Position numbers and translations under genes: made by a program. From Halomonas salipaludis (lineage in GTDB: Bacteria; Pseudomonadota; Gammaproteobacteria; Pseudomonadales; Halomonadaceae): 64,000 nucleotides of DNA. The first letter of the stretch is position 1. Each line of letters starts with the position of its first letter. This document shows, piece after piece, positions 17,941-26,916 of this stretch. The stretch spans positions 62,001 through 126,000 of the forward strand of contig NZ_NSKB01000004.1 in NCBI RefSeq assembly GCF_002286975.1, written 5' to 3'. The notes under the pieces were generated by a model. That model made no database searches. It had not been told where the DNA came from and saw nothing but the letters and a program-made list of their open reading frames with translations.

Positions 17941-17973
17941 GCATGGAAGGAGGGAACCAGCAGCGAACATTTG

Positions 17974-18939
17974 CTAGCGCAGCACGTCGGGGACCTCGAT
18001 ATCGGCCTCGTCATAGTAGCGCAGCGCCCCCGGGTGCAGGGTGCCAGCGATGTTGCCCACCATGTCGTGCTCGATGCTGCCCCACCAGGGCGACTCCTCG
18101 GCCATCGTCTCGCGGCGTTCCCAGAACGTCTTGGTCAGCTGGTAGGCGGTGTCGTCGTCCATGTTGCTGGTGGTGTAGGCGATCACCGGCAGCGACGTGG
18201 TCTCCACGTCCTCGCCGACCCCGGAGTAGGTGCCGCCGGGAATGGTCTGACGCGCAGCGCCGGTCTGCTCGATCTCATCGTCGCTCAGCGACACCAGGCT
18301 GATCGACATGCTCGCGGCGGTCTCGATCACGTTGGGCGTGGGGAAGGAGCTGGCGGTGACGAAGGCATCCACCTGGCCGTTCTGCAGCGCGTCCGGCCCG
18401 CTGCCGATGGAGGCATCGGCGATATCCACCTTGTCGAGCAGGTCGAACAGCTCCAGGTAGCGCTCCGCCTCGCGGGCGCCGAAGGTGCCGCGACCGATCA
18501 GGATATGCTTGCCTTCCAGGTCCTGCATCGAGATCACGCCCTCGTCGCCAGCGGCCACGAAGTGCATGGTGATGGCGGGAATCGGGAACAGCCCGCGGAT
18601 CTCCTGGAAGCGCGGGCTCTGGCGCTCGGCAAAGGGTCCCTCGCCGGCCAGCGCCTGCTCCACCAGTCCCGGCGGCGTGGTGAACACATAGTTGCCCTGG
18701 CGCGCCATCACTTCCATGACGTTCTGCACCGAGCCCTGGCTCTCCTCGAGGGTCAGCACGATCTCGTCGTCGGTGCCGCGGCGGATCGCCTCGGACAGCT
18801 CGACGCCCATCTGGTAGTAGGCGGTGCCGGCAGAGGCCGACTTGTAGGTGACGCGGGTCTCGGCCTGGGCCTGGAAGGCCAGGGTGGTCATGGCGACCGC
18901 CGCGGCAGAGGCCAGCAGGGTGCGTGGGAAGTGGCGCAT
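17974..18939 (-). CDS. TAXI-family TRAP transporter solute-binding protein
   Basis: 321 residues with a signal peptide to about AQA (residue 24), then TRVTYKSASAGTAYYQMGVELSEAIRRG. This is the TAXI opening, and GRGTFGAREAERYLELF and the closing YYDEADIEVPDVLR also fit. The ATG at 18939 follows GGGAGA by five bases, while the longer upstream frame is not part of the protein. It delivers an unknown (often organic acid or amino acid) ligand to the fused permease downstream. It leads a two-gene operon. Confidence 0.92.
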   Translation of the reverse strand: MRHFPRTLLASAAAVAMTTLAFQAQAETRVTYKSASAGTAYYQMGVELSEAIRRGTDDEIVLTLEESQGSVQNVMEVMARQGNYVFTTPPGLVEQALAGEGPFAERQSPRFQEIRGLFPIPAITMHFVAAGDEGVISMQDLEGKHILIGRGTFGAREAERYLELFDLLDKVDIADASIGSGPDALQNGQVDAFVTASSFPTPNVIETAASMSISLVSLSDDEIEQTGAARQTIPGGTYSGVGEDVETTSLPVIAYTTSNMDDDTAYQLTKTFWERRETMAEESPWWGSIEHDMVGNIAGTLHPGALRYYDEADIEVPDVLR

Positions 18940-19077
18940 ATAGATCTCCCGTGGGGCGCGTCCAGTGGCAGCGCCCTCCAATCGTTGATTATCGGCGGTG
19001 CAGCGGCGACACCGCTTCGTTATTAGGCAACTACGTAATAGAGCATCTCCGTTGCCGCGAGACAACTGCTCATCACG

Positions 19078-19743
19078 CTACCAGGGCAGCGGCTCACCGT
19101 TGCTGTGCCAAAAACCGCCGCTGGTTTCCAGGGAGAGCGCCTCGATACGCGCCGCGATTCCGGCCGCCGCCTCATCCGGCGAAATCAAGCCGCCGAAGTT
19201 GACCATGCGCGTCTGCACATAACCGGGATGAAGCTGGGCAACAGCGATACCGCGCGGCGCGAGGTCCACCGCCAGCGACTTGCCGAAGGCGTTGAGCGCC
19301 GCCTTCGAGGCGCGATAGCCGTAGCGACCGCCGGAGTCGTTGTCGGCGATGGAACCCATGCGGCTGGTGATATTGGCGATCTTGCTGCCCTCCCCCAGGC
19401 ACCCCAGCAGCGCCTCGGCTACGCGCAGCGGCGCATAGGCGTTGATCTCCATCTGCTCGCGAATCGTGTCGAAGTCGATCTCGCCGAGCTGCTCGTCGCG
19501 CAGCAGGCCGGCATTATTGATCAGCAAGTCGAGCCGGGTACCGTCCAGCGCCTCTGCCAAGCCCGCCACATCGGCCTCTCGGGTCACATCGATACCCTCG
19601 ATGACCCGTTCGGCCACGTCAGCCAGCTCCGCGGAGGCCGAGCGGCATACCCCGATGACCTGCCAGCCCTCGCGATGGTAGTGCTGTGCCAGCGCAAGCC
19701 CGACGCCGCGATTGGCGCCGGTGATCAATACCGTGGACGTCAT
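19078..19743 (-). CDS. Short-chain dehydrogenase/reductase (C-factor-like)
   Basis: 221 residues, Rossmann fold. The nucleotide motif TGANRGVGLALA lies at the N-terminus, NNAG mid-protein and the catalytic YRASK (Tyr-x3-Lys) later. The ATG at 19743 has AGGAGG four bases upstream and is preferred over an in-frame ATG at 19758. It is an NAD(P)-dependent oxidoreductase of unknown substrate, close to the C-signal/sniffer-type group. It lies 68 bp downstream of tctA on the same strand and may be read by transcript from the tct operon. Confidence 0.9.
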   Translation of the reverse strand: MTSTVLITGANRGVGLALAQHYHREGWQVIGVCRSASAELADVAERVIEGIDVTREADVAGLAEALDGTRLDLLINNAGLLRDEQLGEIDFDTIREQMEINAYAPLRVAEALLGCLGEGSKIANITSRMGSIADNDSGGRYGYRASKAALNAFGKSLAVDLAPRGIAVAQLHPGYVQTRMVNFGGLISPDEAAAGIAARIEALSLETSGGFWHSNGEPLPW

Positions 19744-19811
19744 CTCGCCTCCTGACATGGTTAGGGTTCCAACCAAGCCTGGGGGCAAGTGGGTAAGGAC
19801 GCAAGGGCGAC

Positions 19812-21317
19812 TTAATGTGCCGCTGCACGCGCCTTGAGGCGCTGCCGCACGACCTTCAGAATCGGTGATATCACGGCGAGCAGGGTAATTGCCGCCAGCC
19901 CCATCGACAGTGGGCGTGCCACCAGGGCGCTCCACTCACCCTGACCGATCAGCAGCGCCAGGCGCAGGTTGGACTCAGCCATGGTGCCCAGCACCACGCC
20001 CAGCACCACCGGTGCCAGTGGGTACTGCATGCGGTCGAGAAATACCCCCACCACGGCAAAGGCCAGCAGCAGGAACACATCGAACATGCTGTTATTGACC
20101 GAGTAGACCCCGACGATGGTCAGCGAGAAGACGATCGGGATCAGTAGCAGCGGCGGCAGCTTGAGAATCTTGACGAATACCCGCGACCCCAAGTAGCCAC
20201 CCAGCACGATCAACAGCGCCGCAGTGATCAGCATCTGTAGCATGAAGCCATAGACGATCTCGCCACTATCGCGAAACAGCGCCGGCCCGGGTTGCAGGCC
20301 ATGCACCAGCAGGCCACCGAGAATCACCGCCGAGACGGAGCTACCGGGAATCCCCAAGGTGAGTGCCGGCACCAGAGCGGCGGCATTATCGGCGTTATTG
20401 CCACACTCGGCAGCGGCTACGCCCTCTTCGGCACCGTGGCCGAAGCGCTCAGGTGTTTTCGAGGCGCGCTTGGCCTCGTTATAGCTCATGAACGAGGCCA
20501 TATTGCCACCGGCCCCGGGCAGGATCCCGACCACCACACCGATCAGCGAGGAGCGCAGCCAGGTAGGCCATAGCAAGCGATACGGTACGCGCTCGGACTG
20601 AGCAAGATCTAGCCTGGCCTCCTGTACCGGCTTGCGTTCACGCACCGCTCGTTCGGCCAGGCGCAGCGTCGGCGGGATACCAAACAGACCGATCAACACC
20701 ACGACGATATGGAAGCCACCGGTCAGCTCACTCTGGCCGAAGGTCAAGCGGCCAGCCCCTGATACAGTGTCGATCCCGACCATGCCGATCAAGAGCCCTA
20801 TGGCAGCCGCCACGATCCCCTTCCAGGGATCGTTGCCGACAAGCACTGCGATGCTCGCCAGGCCAAAGAAGGCAACCCAGAAGTAGTCGGCGGGCCCGAA
20901 AGCCAGCGTTACCCGCGAGAGAGGTGGCGCCAGCGTAATCAACGCTACCGCACTGGCAATGCCGCCGATGGCAGAGGAAACCACGGCAATTTTCAGCGCT
21001 AGCGGCGCGCGGCCCTGGTCCGACATCGGGCCACCATCAAGAATCGTCGCAACCGAAGCCGGCGTACCAGGAATCCGCAGCAGAATCGAAGGGATCGCGC
21101 CACCATACATAGCACCATTATAAATACCGGCCATCATGCCCAGCCCCACCAGCGGGTGCAGCCCAAAGGTCAGCGGGATCAGGATGGCGATGCCCATGGT
21201 CGCGCTGAGGCCAGGGAGCGCGCCGATGCATATCCCCAGAATCGTGCCGCCCACCATGGCCAGCAGGTTTTCCCACTCGAGGATTAGTACGAGAGACGTC
21301 GCAAGTGAATCCAGCAT
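19812..21317 (-). CDS. tctA: Tripartite tricarboxylate transporter, large permease TctA
   Basis: 501 residues, about 12 membrane helices. TctA hallmarks are GALPGLSATMGIAILIPLTFGL, the GIYNGAMYGGAIPSILLRIPGTPAS block and GSSVSAVILGGLLVHG. It works with TctB and the periplasmic receptor TctC to import di- or tricarboxylates. It is last of the tctCBA group read leftwards from a CoA-transferase/lyase pair, which implies that the imported acid is activated to a CoA thioester and cleaved. Confidence 0.95.
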   Translation of the reverse strand: MLDSLATSLVLILEWENLLAMVGGTILGICIGALPGLSATMGIAILIPLTFGLHPLVGLGMMAGIYNGAMYGGAIPSILLRIPGTPASVATILDGGPMSDQGRAPLALKIAVVSSAIGGIASAVALITLAPPLSRVTLAFGPADYFWVAFFGLASIAVLVGNDPWKGIVAAAIGLLIGMVGIDTVSGAGRLTFGQSELTGGFHIVVVLIGLFGIPPTLRLAERAVRERKPVQEARLDLAQSERVPYRLLWPTWLRSSLIGVVVGILPGAGGNMASFMSYNEAKRASKTPERFGHGAEEGVAAAECGNNADNAAALVPALTLGIPGSSVSAVILGGLLVHGLQPGPALFRDSGEIVYGFMLQMLITAALLIVLGGYLGSRVFVKILKLPPLLLIPIVFSLTIVGVYSVNNSMFDVFLLLAFAVVGVFLDRMQYPLAPVVLGVVLGTMAESNLRLALLIGQGEWSALVARPLSMGLAAITLLAVISPILKVVRQRLKARAAAH

Positions 21318-21334
21318 GTCGTTCTACCGCCTCC

Positions 21335-21826
21335 TCAACGCAGGAAGAATTCTCGCGGCAGGGGCCGCTCGAAGACCCCGATGAAAATCAGATACAGCAT
21401 GCCCAGCACGATCGCTGCATTAATGGCGATGCCCAGCAGGTGGCGATAGCCGAGAGCATAAGGCAGCGCCAACAACATCAAGCCCGTAGCGGAGAAGAAC
21501 CCCAAGGGACGCACTAGCAAGGCGTAGAGCAGCAGCCCCACCGCAGCGATCAGGATCTGGCGCAGCGCCAACCAGTCTTCGCGCTGCCACTGTTTGCGTG
21601 GCGCCGTCCATAGGCGGTGGCGAAGGAGCAGCAGCGCCTTGAGCCCGAGACCCAGCGAACCGAACAGCATGACTGCGCCGATCAACATCGGAAACATGCC
21701 GCTGTCACCCCGCAGGGTGGTGCCGTAATAGAACACCGAAACTGCCAGTAAGCCGGTGATCAGCGACGAGACGGCATCGCGTCTCGCGGCTCCGATCTCA
21801 CCCCTTTCTTCGCTCAACTCACTCAT
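21335..21826 (-). CDS. tctB: Tripartite tricarboxylate transporter, small permease TctB
   Basis: 163 residues with four hydrophobic segments (SLITGLLAVSVFYYGTTL, MFPMLIGAVMLFGSLGLGL, ILIAAVGLLLYALLV and the C-terminal pair), as in TctB. The ATG at 21826 is preferred to an in-frame GTG at 21835. It lies 17 bp upstream of tctA and 66 bp downstream of tctC. It completes the membrane complex. Confidence 0.88.
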   Translation of the reverse strand: MSELSEERGEIGAARRDAVSSLITGLLAVSVFYYGTTLRGDSGMFPMLIGAVMLFGSLGLGLKALLLLRHRLWTAPRKQWQREDWLALRQILIAAVGLLLYALLVRPLGFFSATGLMLLALPYALGYRHLLGIAINAAIVLGMLYLIFIGVFERPLPREFFLR

Positions 21827-21892
21827 GAGATACACCCGTTATGCATGCCAATGAGCGCGGCAGCCGCCGCGTTCGTGAGTGGGATGGCGGCA

Positions 21893-22861
21893 TCACTCCG
21901 CCCAGGGGTCCTCGTCCCAGATCGCCGACATCTCGGTATAGGTTTCATCGATCAGGGCTGCGTACTCGTCGGGAGCCATATAGTCCACCAGCAGTAACCG
22001 ATCGTCAGCGCTGGCCAGGAACGCATCGCTTTGCACCGCTTGTGCGACAGCGTCGACCAGCGCGTCTCGCACCTCGTCAGGTAGCCCGGCCGGCGCCATC
22101 AACCCACGGTAGGAGCCCGCCACGATCTCGGTGCCCACCTCGCCCATGGTCGGCACATCGGGCACCAGATCGATGCGCTCGGCAGCCATTACGCCGAGGA
22201 TCTTGAGTTCACCGTCGTTATGCAGCGGGCCGGCTTCACTGATGCCCATTACGCTGGCATCGACATGGCTACCCAGCAGCGCGGCGCGGCTCGGCGCGCC
22301 GCCAGCAAAAGGAATGTGATTAACGCTGAGGTCCGAAGCGCGCAAGAAGCGGATTAGCGCGGTATGCATGGCGCCACCGCCACCCGAGTTGCCCACCGAG
22401 ACGCTGCCAGGGTTCGCCTCGACGTGCGCCATCCACTCCTCAAGACTGTTATGAGGACTGTTCGCCGGCACCACCACGGCCCCCGGCTCGGTCACCACGT
22501 TGGCCAACAGCTGAAAACTATCGAGATCGTAGGACGGGGAACGCTCGATCATCGGGTTGAGAATCGACGGTACATTGATGATGCCAATGGTGTAGCCGTC
22601 CGGATTGGCGTCGGCCACCGCCGTAAAGCCAATCTCGCCACCGCCCCCCGGACGGTTTATCACCGCGATCCGAGTGCCCTCGCCCAGCGCCTCCTCAATG
22701 TGCGGCGCCAAGGAACGGGCCAGCACATCGGAACCACCGCCGGCCGAGTAGCCGACGACCATTTCGATATTGGCACTGGGATAGTCGGCCTGGGCCGACA
22801 CGGCGAACCCGGCCGCCATCGCGCCGGCAAGAAGCGTCTTGGTAAGTGTGATGCGTGGCAT
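21893..22861 (-). CDS. tctC: Tripartite tricarboxylate transporter receptor TctC (Bug family)
   Basis: 322 residues. The signal peptide ends at AQA about residue 24. The mature domain has YPSANIEMVVGYSAGGGSDVLARSL, VINRPGGGGEIGF and NPDGYTIGI, all Bug-family ligand-pocket features. It binds the carboxylate in the periplasm and presents it to TctAB. The start follows AGGAGATATACT. It is probably under the IclR-linked promoter at 25 kb through the two genes upstream. Confidence 0.93.
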   Translation of the reverse strand: MPRITLTKTLLAGAMAAGFAVSAQADYPSANIEMVVGYSAGGGSDVLARSLAPHIEEALGEGTRIAVINRPGGGGEIGFTAVADANPDGYTIGIINVPSILNPMIERSPSYDLDSFQLLANVVTEPGAVVVPANSPHNSLEEWMAHVEANPGSVSVGNSGGGGAMHTALIRFLRASDLSVNHIPFAGGAPSRAALLGSHVDASVMGISEAGPLHNDGELKILGVMAAERIDLVPDVPTMGEVGTEIVAGSYRGLMAPAGLPDEVRDALVDAVAQAVQSDAFLASADDRLLLVDYMAPDEYAALIDETYTEMSAIWDEDPWAE

Positions 22862-22934
22862 AGTATATCTCCTGATGCGTTGTTGTTGATGAAGCGTCTG
22901 AATCGCCTGACAGGGGCCAGCCCCGCCTCAGCAA

Positions 22935-23765
22935 TCAGCCGTTACTTACATTGCGGGATACTTGCCCGCGGTAGTCCCACAGCCAGCCCTTGGGCATCGG
23001 GCCCTTGTTGCGCCCTCCCTGGCACTGCTGCTCCCAAGCGTGAGCAAGAATGCCCACGCTGCGCGACAGGCAGAACAGCCCCCGCGCCAGCGGCGCAGGA
23101 AATCCCAGCTCGGCATGGATCACGGCCGTGGCCCCGTCGATATTGAGCGGAATGGGCTTGCCCTTCTTCGCCTGCAGCTGACGCTCGATCTCACGTGCGA
23201 TACCGGCATAGGTGCCGCTCACTTCGCCGCGCTCGGCGGCATCATCGACCAGCGCCAAAAGACGCGGCGCCCGCGGGTCGACCGGGTGAAAGCGATGCCC
23301 GAAACCCGGCACGATCTTGCCGTGCTCCGCTCGCCACGCCTCTAGCCCCTGCGCCACGACTTGCGGCAACGTCCCGCCTTCCTGCAGCCGCCCCTCAATG
23401 GCGCGGTACAGCTCGATCGCCTGCTCGCCAGCCCCGCCATGGATGTCATCGAGCACGTTGATCGCCGAGGCCATGGCATTGTTGAGGCTGCCACCACAGG
23501 TCATCGCCATACGCGCAATCGCAATGCTCGGCGCTTGGGGGCCATGGTCCACCGCCCCCACCAACGTGGCCTCGAGCAGCGCTGCCTGGGCGTTGCTAGG
23601 CAACTCGCCACGTGTCATCAACCACACCATCTCGGCGAAGCCAACACGGCCGATCAGCTGCTCGATGGGATAGCCGTGGTAGCGGATCTCGCCTGGGCGC
23701 ATATCGATGATCTCGGTCTGCCACCAGTCGGCAGCCTGGGTATCGAGCGTCGTGGTCTCTGACAT
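22935..23765 (-). CDS. Citrate-synthase-like citryl-CoA/(acyl)malyl-CoA lyase
   Basis: 276 residues, much shorter than citrate synthase (about 430) but with the citrate synthase catalytic set: His109 in DDIHGGAGE, His157 in GFGHRFHPVDPR and Asp210 in PLNIDG. Proteins of this size beside TctABC and a CoA-transferase are annotated as citryl-CoA lyase, cleaving citryl-CoA or a related hydroxyacyl-CoA to acetyl-CoA plus an oxoacid. It lies 11 bp downstream of the CoA-transferase. Substrate (citrate, citramalate or similar) is inference. Confidence 0.82.
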   Translation of the reverse strand: MSETTTLDTQAADWWQTEIIDMRPGEIRYHGYPIEQLIGRVGFAEMVWLMTRGELPSNAQAALLEATLVGAVDHGPQAPSIAIARMAMTCGGSLNNAMASAINVLDDIHGGAGEQAIELYRAIEGRLQEGGTLPQVVAQGLEAWRAEHGKIVPGFGHRFHPVDPRAPRLLALVDDAAERGEVSGTYAGIAREIERQLQAKKGKPIPLNIDGATAVIHAELGFPAPLARGLFCLSRSVGILAHAWEQQCQGGRNKGPMPKGWLWDYRGQVSRNVSNG

Positions 23766-23776
23766 CGTTATCTCCG

Positions 23777-24952
23777 TTAGCTGTCGCGGTGTGTGGCGGG
23801 CATGGGCGTGGCACGGCCCAGCAGGCGCGCATTGTCGGCGCCCAGCCGAGGCGGCGGAGTCGCCACCCGCGGCGCCTGGCCGTCGAAGCGGTAGCCGCCG
23901 CTAACCACTTCGAGCGGTCGCCCAATACCGCTATCGTCGAAACGTTCGATCAAGCCGCGGTCACGCACCTGAGGGTGCGCCAGCGCCTCGGCCACGCTAT
24001 ACACCGGCCCCGCAGGCACGCCGACGGCCACCAGCGCTTTCCACCAATGCGCCGTGGTCGCGCCTGCCAGAGCCGACTCGATCAGCTCGGCCAGTGCCTG
24101 GCGGTGCTCGAGACGCGCCTGGCGCTCGGCGAAGCGCGGATCAACGATCAACTCCTGGCGGCCGACCACTCGGCACAGCGCCTCGAACTGCTCCTGTTTG
24201 TTGGCGGCGATATTGAGCAGGCCATCCGCGGTGCGAAAGGTGCCCGAAGGGCTGGCAGTGACGTTGTCGTTACCCAGAGGGCCGGGCGCACGATCAGCCA
24301 CCAGTAGGTTGGAAACTGCCCACCCCATGGTCGCTAGCACCGAATCCAGCATTGATACATCGATAAAGTGTGCCTTGCGTGGCGTTTCGGCCAGAGCGGC
24401 ATTGATGGTCATAGCGGCAGTCAGCCCACCGATGGTATCGGCCAACGGGTAGCCCACCCGATATGGGGCGTTATCCGGAGCGCCGGTGATGCTCATCACC
24501 CCCGACATGCCCTGGATGATCTGATCGTAGGCGGGATAGTTGGCCAGCGGTCCATCCTGGCCAAAGCCGGAGATGGCGCAGTACACCAACCTTTCATTGA
24601 CGGTTTTCAGATAGTCGAAAGCGAGCCCCAGGCGCTTCATCACGCCGGGGCGGAAGTTCTCCACCAGCACGTCGGCGTTGGCGACCAGCTCGATGAAATG
24701 AGCGCGATCGCTTTCCTCCTTGAGGTCTAGGGTAACCGAGCCTTTGCCCGCGTTCTGGGCCAGAAACGATACCCCCATCAGCTCACGATTGAGGGCAGAG
24801 TCGGCACCGAGCTGACGGGCCAAGTCGCCACCCTGAGGCCGCTCCACCTTGAGGACTTCTGCTCCCAGGTGTGCCAACTGGTGGCAACAAAAGGGGCCCG
24901 CCAACACATTGGTCAGATCCAACACGCGGACGCCGGTGAGCGGCTTCGACAT
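23777..24952 (-). CDS. Class III (CaiB/BaiF) CoA-transferase
   Basis: 391 residues: MSKPLTGVRVLDLTNVLAGPF opening, KVERPQGGD, AQNAGKGSVTLDLK, LVENFRPGVMKRLG and YPLADTIGG, where Asp172 matches the catalytic Asp of formyl-CoA transferase. It would move CoA, probably from succinyl-CoA or acetyl-CoA, to the imported carboxylic acid for the lyase downstream. The start at 24952 has GAGGGAA upstream and lies at the edge of a 104-bp control region that is repeated 1964 bp away. Confidence 0.92.
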   Translation of the reverse strand: MSKPLTGVRVLDLTNVLAGPFCCHQLAHLGAEVLKVERPQGGDLARQLGADSALNRELMGVSFLAQNAGKGSVTLDLKEESDRAHFIELVANADVLVENFRPGVMKRLGLAFDYLKTVNERLVYCAISGFGQDGPLANYPAYDQIIQGMSGVMSITGAPDNAPYRVGYPLADTIGGLTAAMTINAALAETPRKAHFIDVSMLDSVLATMGWAVSNLLVADRAPGPLGNDNVTASPSGTFRTADGLLNIAANKQEQFEALCRVVGRQELIVDPRFAERQARLEHRQALAELIESALAGATTAHWWKALVAVGVPAGPVYSVAEALAHPQVRDRGLIERFDDSGIGRPLEVVSGGYRFDGQAPRVATPPPRLGADNARLLGRATPMPATHRDS

Positions 24953-25053
24953 ACAATTCCCTCTAGCAGAATTTATTTCGCTAGACGGAATATAAATCAT
25001 CCATTCCGCCCAATGCAATGCGTTCTACCCATCGCTATACTAAGGTCTAATCA
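24950..25053. repeat. Divergent control region, copy 1 of a direct repeat
   Basis: Aligns without gaps to 26914-27017, about 79 of 104 bases identical by eye. Conserved blocks are ATTCCCTCT, GGAATATAA, ATTCCGCC and a 14-base block ending CGTTCTA. Leftward promoter: TTGCAT, 18 bp, TATATT. Rightward promoter: ATGCAA, 17 bp, TATACT; the two -35 elements overlap. ATTTC-N7-GGAAT and GGAAT...ATTCC inverted repeats over the leftward -10 look like an IclR-type operator. The left promoter serves the CoA-transferase operon; the right one now faces no intact gene. Confidence 0.8.
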
Positions 25054-25145
25054 GGAAAATATGTCACTGAGGATGACGACCCTCGCTCGAGCGTTGGGTA
25101 AAACGTAAAGAGAGGTCCGTTCAGTCGGGACGCCGCCTTGGGCGA

Positions 25146-25847
25146 TCAGACCGGGCAACCTTTCTGGCGCAGACTTGCATCGAAGCGCTCGGTATCCAGC
25201 TTGCCGGCTTCGTTCTCAGCGCGGATGCGCGCTTCTTTTTCCGCATGAGCTTGGCACTGGGCCAGGATGGCCTCGGCCTCGTCGGCAGGAATTGCGATGA
25301 CACCATCGGCATCGCCGAGAATCAGGTCGCCAGGCTGGACAGACAGACCGGCGCAAGCGATCGGTACATTGACCTGCCCCGGCCCCTCCTTGCTGGGGCC
25401 GCGGTGGGTGTGACCGAGCGCGTAGACAGGCAACCCACCTTCCGCCCACTCGGCAACATCGCGTAGAACACCATCGATCACGAAGCCACCCAGCTGTCGA
25501 GAGATCGCCGTTGTGCGCATCAGGCCACCGGTAACGGCCGTGGAGAGGTCTCCGCCGCCATCGATGACGATGATGTCGCCCGGCTGGGCCCGCTGCATTG
25601 CGGCATGAACCATAAGGTTGTCGCCGGGACGAGTACGCACGGTAACCGCGGGGCCGCACATCGTGAGGCCAAGATCGTTGTGGTAGGCCCGTAATCCCAC
25701 CGTCCCGGTATGGCGCCCCATCACGTCGCCGGCATGCGCTACGGGCACCCGACGAAAGGCGTTTACCAACGCCGTGGTTAGCGTGGTGCGGCGCGGATGG
25801 ATATAAAAACCCATTGGCCAACGCCCAGTCTCGGTGTTCGCACTCAT
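25146..25847 (-). CDS. RraA-like 4-hydroxy-4-methyl-2-oxoglutarate aldolase/oxaloacetate decarboxylase
   Basis: 233 residues. The RraA fold shows AGDVMGRHTGTVGL, GDIIVIDGGGD and FVIDGVLRDVAEWA, with Arg129-Asp130 matching the substrate Arg and metal Asp of class II HMG aldolase, and DLILGDADGVIAIP. Such enzymes cleave HMG or oxaloacetate-like acids to pyruvate with a divalent metal. Its start overlaps the stop of the dehydrogenase gene by 4 bp (ATGA). It forms a two-gene cassette flanked by the repeated control region. Confidence 0.88.
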   Translation of the reverse strand: MSANTETGRWPMGFYIHPRRTTLTTALVNAFRRVPVAHAGDVMGRHTGTVGLRAYHNDLGLTMCGPAVTVRTRPGDNLMVHAAMQRAQPGDIIVIDGGGDLSTAVTGGLMRTTAISRQLGGFVIDGVLRDVAEWAEGGLPVYALGHTHRGPSKEGPGQVNVPIACAGLSVQPGDLILGDADGVIAIPADEAEAILAQCQAHAEKEARIRAENEAGKLDTERFDASLRQKGCPV

Positions 25848-26815
25848 GGTGTTGCCTCCAATAAGTCTTCGTTGACAATCCGCCCATGCGCGGGACGCTG
25901 TCCGACCAGCATGGCCAAGGCGTTCTCTGCGGCAGCGCGAGCGGTCCATGCCAAGGCGGCATCACTGTTTCCTCCCACATGGGGCATGATGACCACCTGG
26001 GGCATCTGTAATAGGCGATGCCCGGGGTGGGCCGGCTCTTCGGCCAGGGTGTCGAGCCCCGCTCCCCGGAGATGGCCACTGGCAATGCTCTCGGCCAGTG
26101 CATCCTCGTCGACCAGCCCACCGCGTGCGGTGTTGATGACGATCGCTCCGGGGCGCAACGCAGCAAGTGCTGTCGTATCCATCAAGTGGCGTGTCTCAGG
26201 CAGCAGAGGGCAGTGCAGGGACACCACATCGCTTGCGGCTAGCAGCTCCATCAGGCTTGCTGCCTGGCGAACGCCGTCATGCATCTCGCCTACTGCTGGG
26301 TCATAGGCCATCACGTGCATACCGATGGCGCTGGACATGCGTGCGACATGTCGAGCGATGACGCCATACCCCACGAGTCCCAATGTACGGCCGGAGAGCT
26401 GCATACCAGGGGCTTGTCTTGGCCACTCTCCTGCACGCACGCGTTCGCTAAGCGTTGGGATGTCGCGGGCTACCGCGAGCATCAAGCCGATAGCGAGTTC
26501 TGCTACTGACTGTGCATTGGTACTCCCCACCACTGTGACGGGAATATTGCGTTCCGCTGCGGCTTGAATGTCCACGGCATCGTGACCGACGCCATGACGC
26601 GATATCACACGTAGCCCTTGGCATGCGGTAATCGCCTCTCGCCCAATGGGCAGCGTGCGCGCTATCACCGCGTCAATGGGCTGGCTGGACATGATGTCGA
26701 CGAGGAGATCCTCCTCGCCGAGTGGGATGAACAATAGGCGGCAACCGGCTTGTTCCAGCACCTCCAGTCCATCTTCAGCCAAGCGCGGCGCAGTAATCAG
26801 AACGGTGTAGCTCAT
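25844..26815 (-). CDS. D-isomer-specific 2-hydroxyacid dehydrogenase
   Basis: 323 residues. The NAD-binding motif is GLVGYGVIA, with catalytic Arg in NTARGGLVDE, Glu in LAEEPAHPGH and His in MPHVGGNS, all in the usual order for SerA/hydroxypyruvate-reductase-type enzymes. It interconverts a 2-oxoacid and a D-2-hydroxyacid with NAD(P). It is coupled to the RraA-like aldolase by 4-bp overlap, so the pair probably converts a hydroxyacid to an oxoacid that the aldolase cleaves. A short leader ORF ends across its start codon. Confidence 0.92.
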   Translation of the reverse strand: MSYTVLITAPRLAEDGLEVLEQAGCRLLFIPLGEEDLLVDIMSSQPIDAVIARTLPIGREAITACQGLRVISRHGVGHDAVDIQAAAERNIPVTVVGSTNAQSVAELAIGLMLAVARDIPTLSERVRAGEWPRQAPGMQLSGRTLGLVGYGVIARHVARMSSAIGMHVMAYDPAVGEMHDGVRQAASLMELLAASDVVSLHCPLLPETRHLMDTTALAALRPGAIVINTARGGLVDEDALAESIASGHLRGAGLDTLAEEPAHPGHRLLQMPQVVIMPHVGGNSDAALAWTARAAAENALAMLVGQRPAHGRIVNEDLLEATP

Positions 26816-26916
26816 CGCTTACCCTCTGCATATATCACCATCCAAGGGTCATGACCTGTTGGCTTCGAACGGCGCGAGCTTGCCTGGGGATGCTGGTGAA
26901 TAAGTGGTTTAGACAT
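26812..26916 (-). CDS. Hybrid leader ORF (34 aa) coupled to the hydroxyacid dehydrogenase
   Basis: Starts with the same first codons (MSKPL) and the same GAGGGAATT ribosome binding site as the CoA-transferase, being the copied 5' end of that gene, then diverges (IHQHPQASSRRSK...) and stops at a TGA overlapping the dehydrogenase ATG (ATGA). It would place ribosomes at the dehydrogenase start. Probably a by-product of the control-region duplication rather than a functional peptide. Confidence 0.5.
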   Translation of the reverse strand: MSKPLIHQHPQASSRRSKPTGHDPWMVIYAEGKR

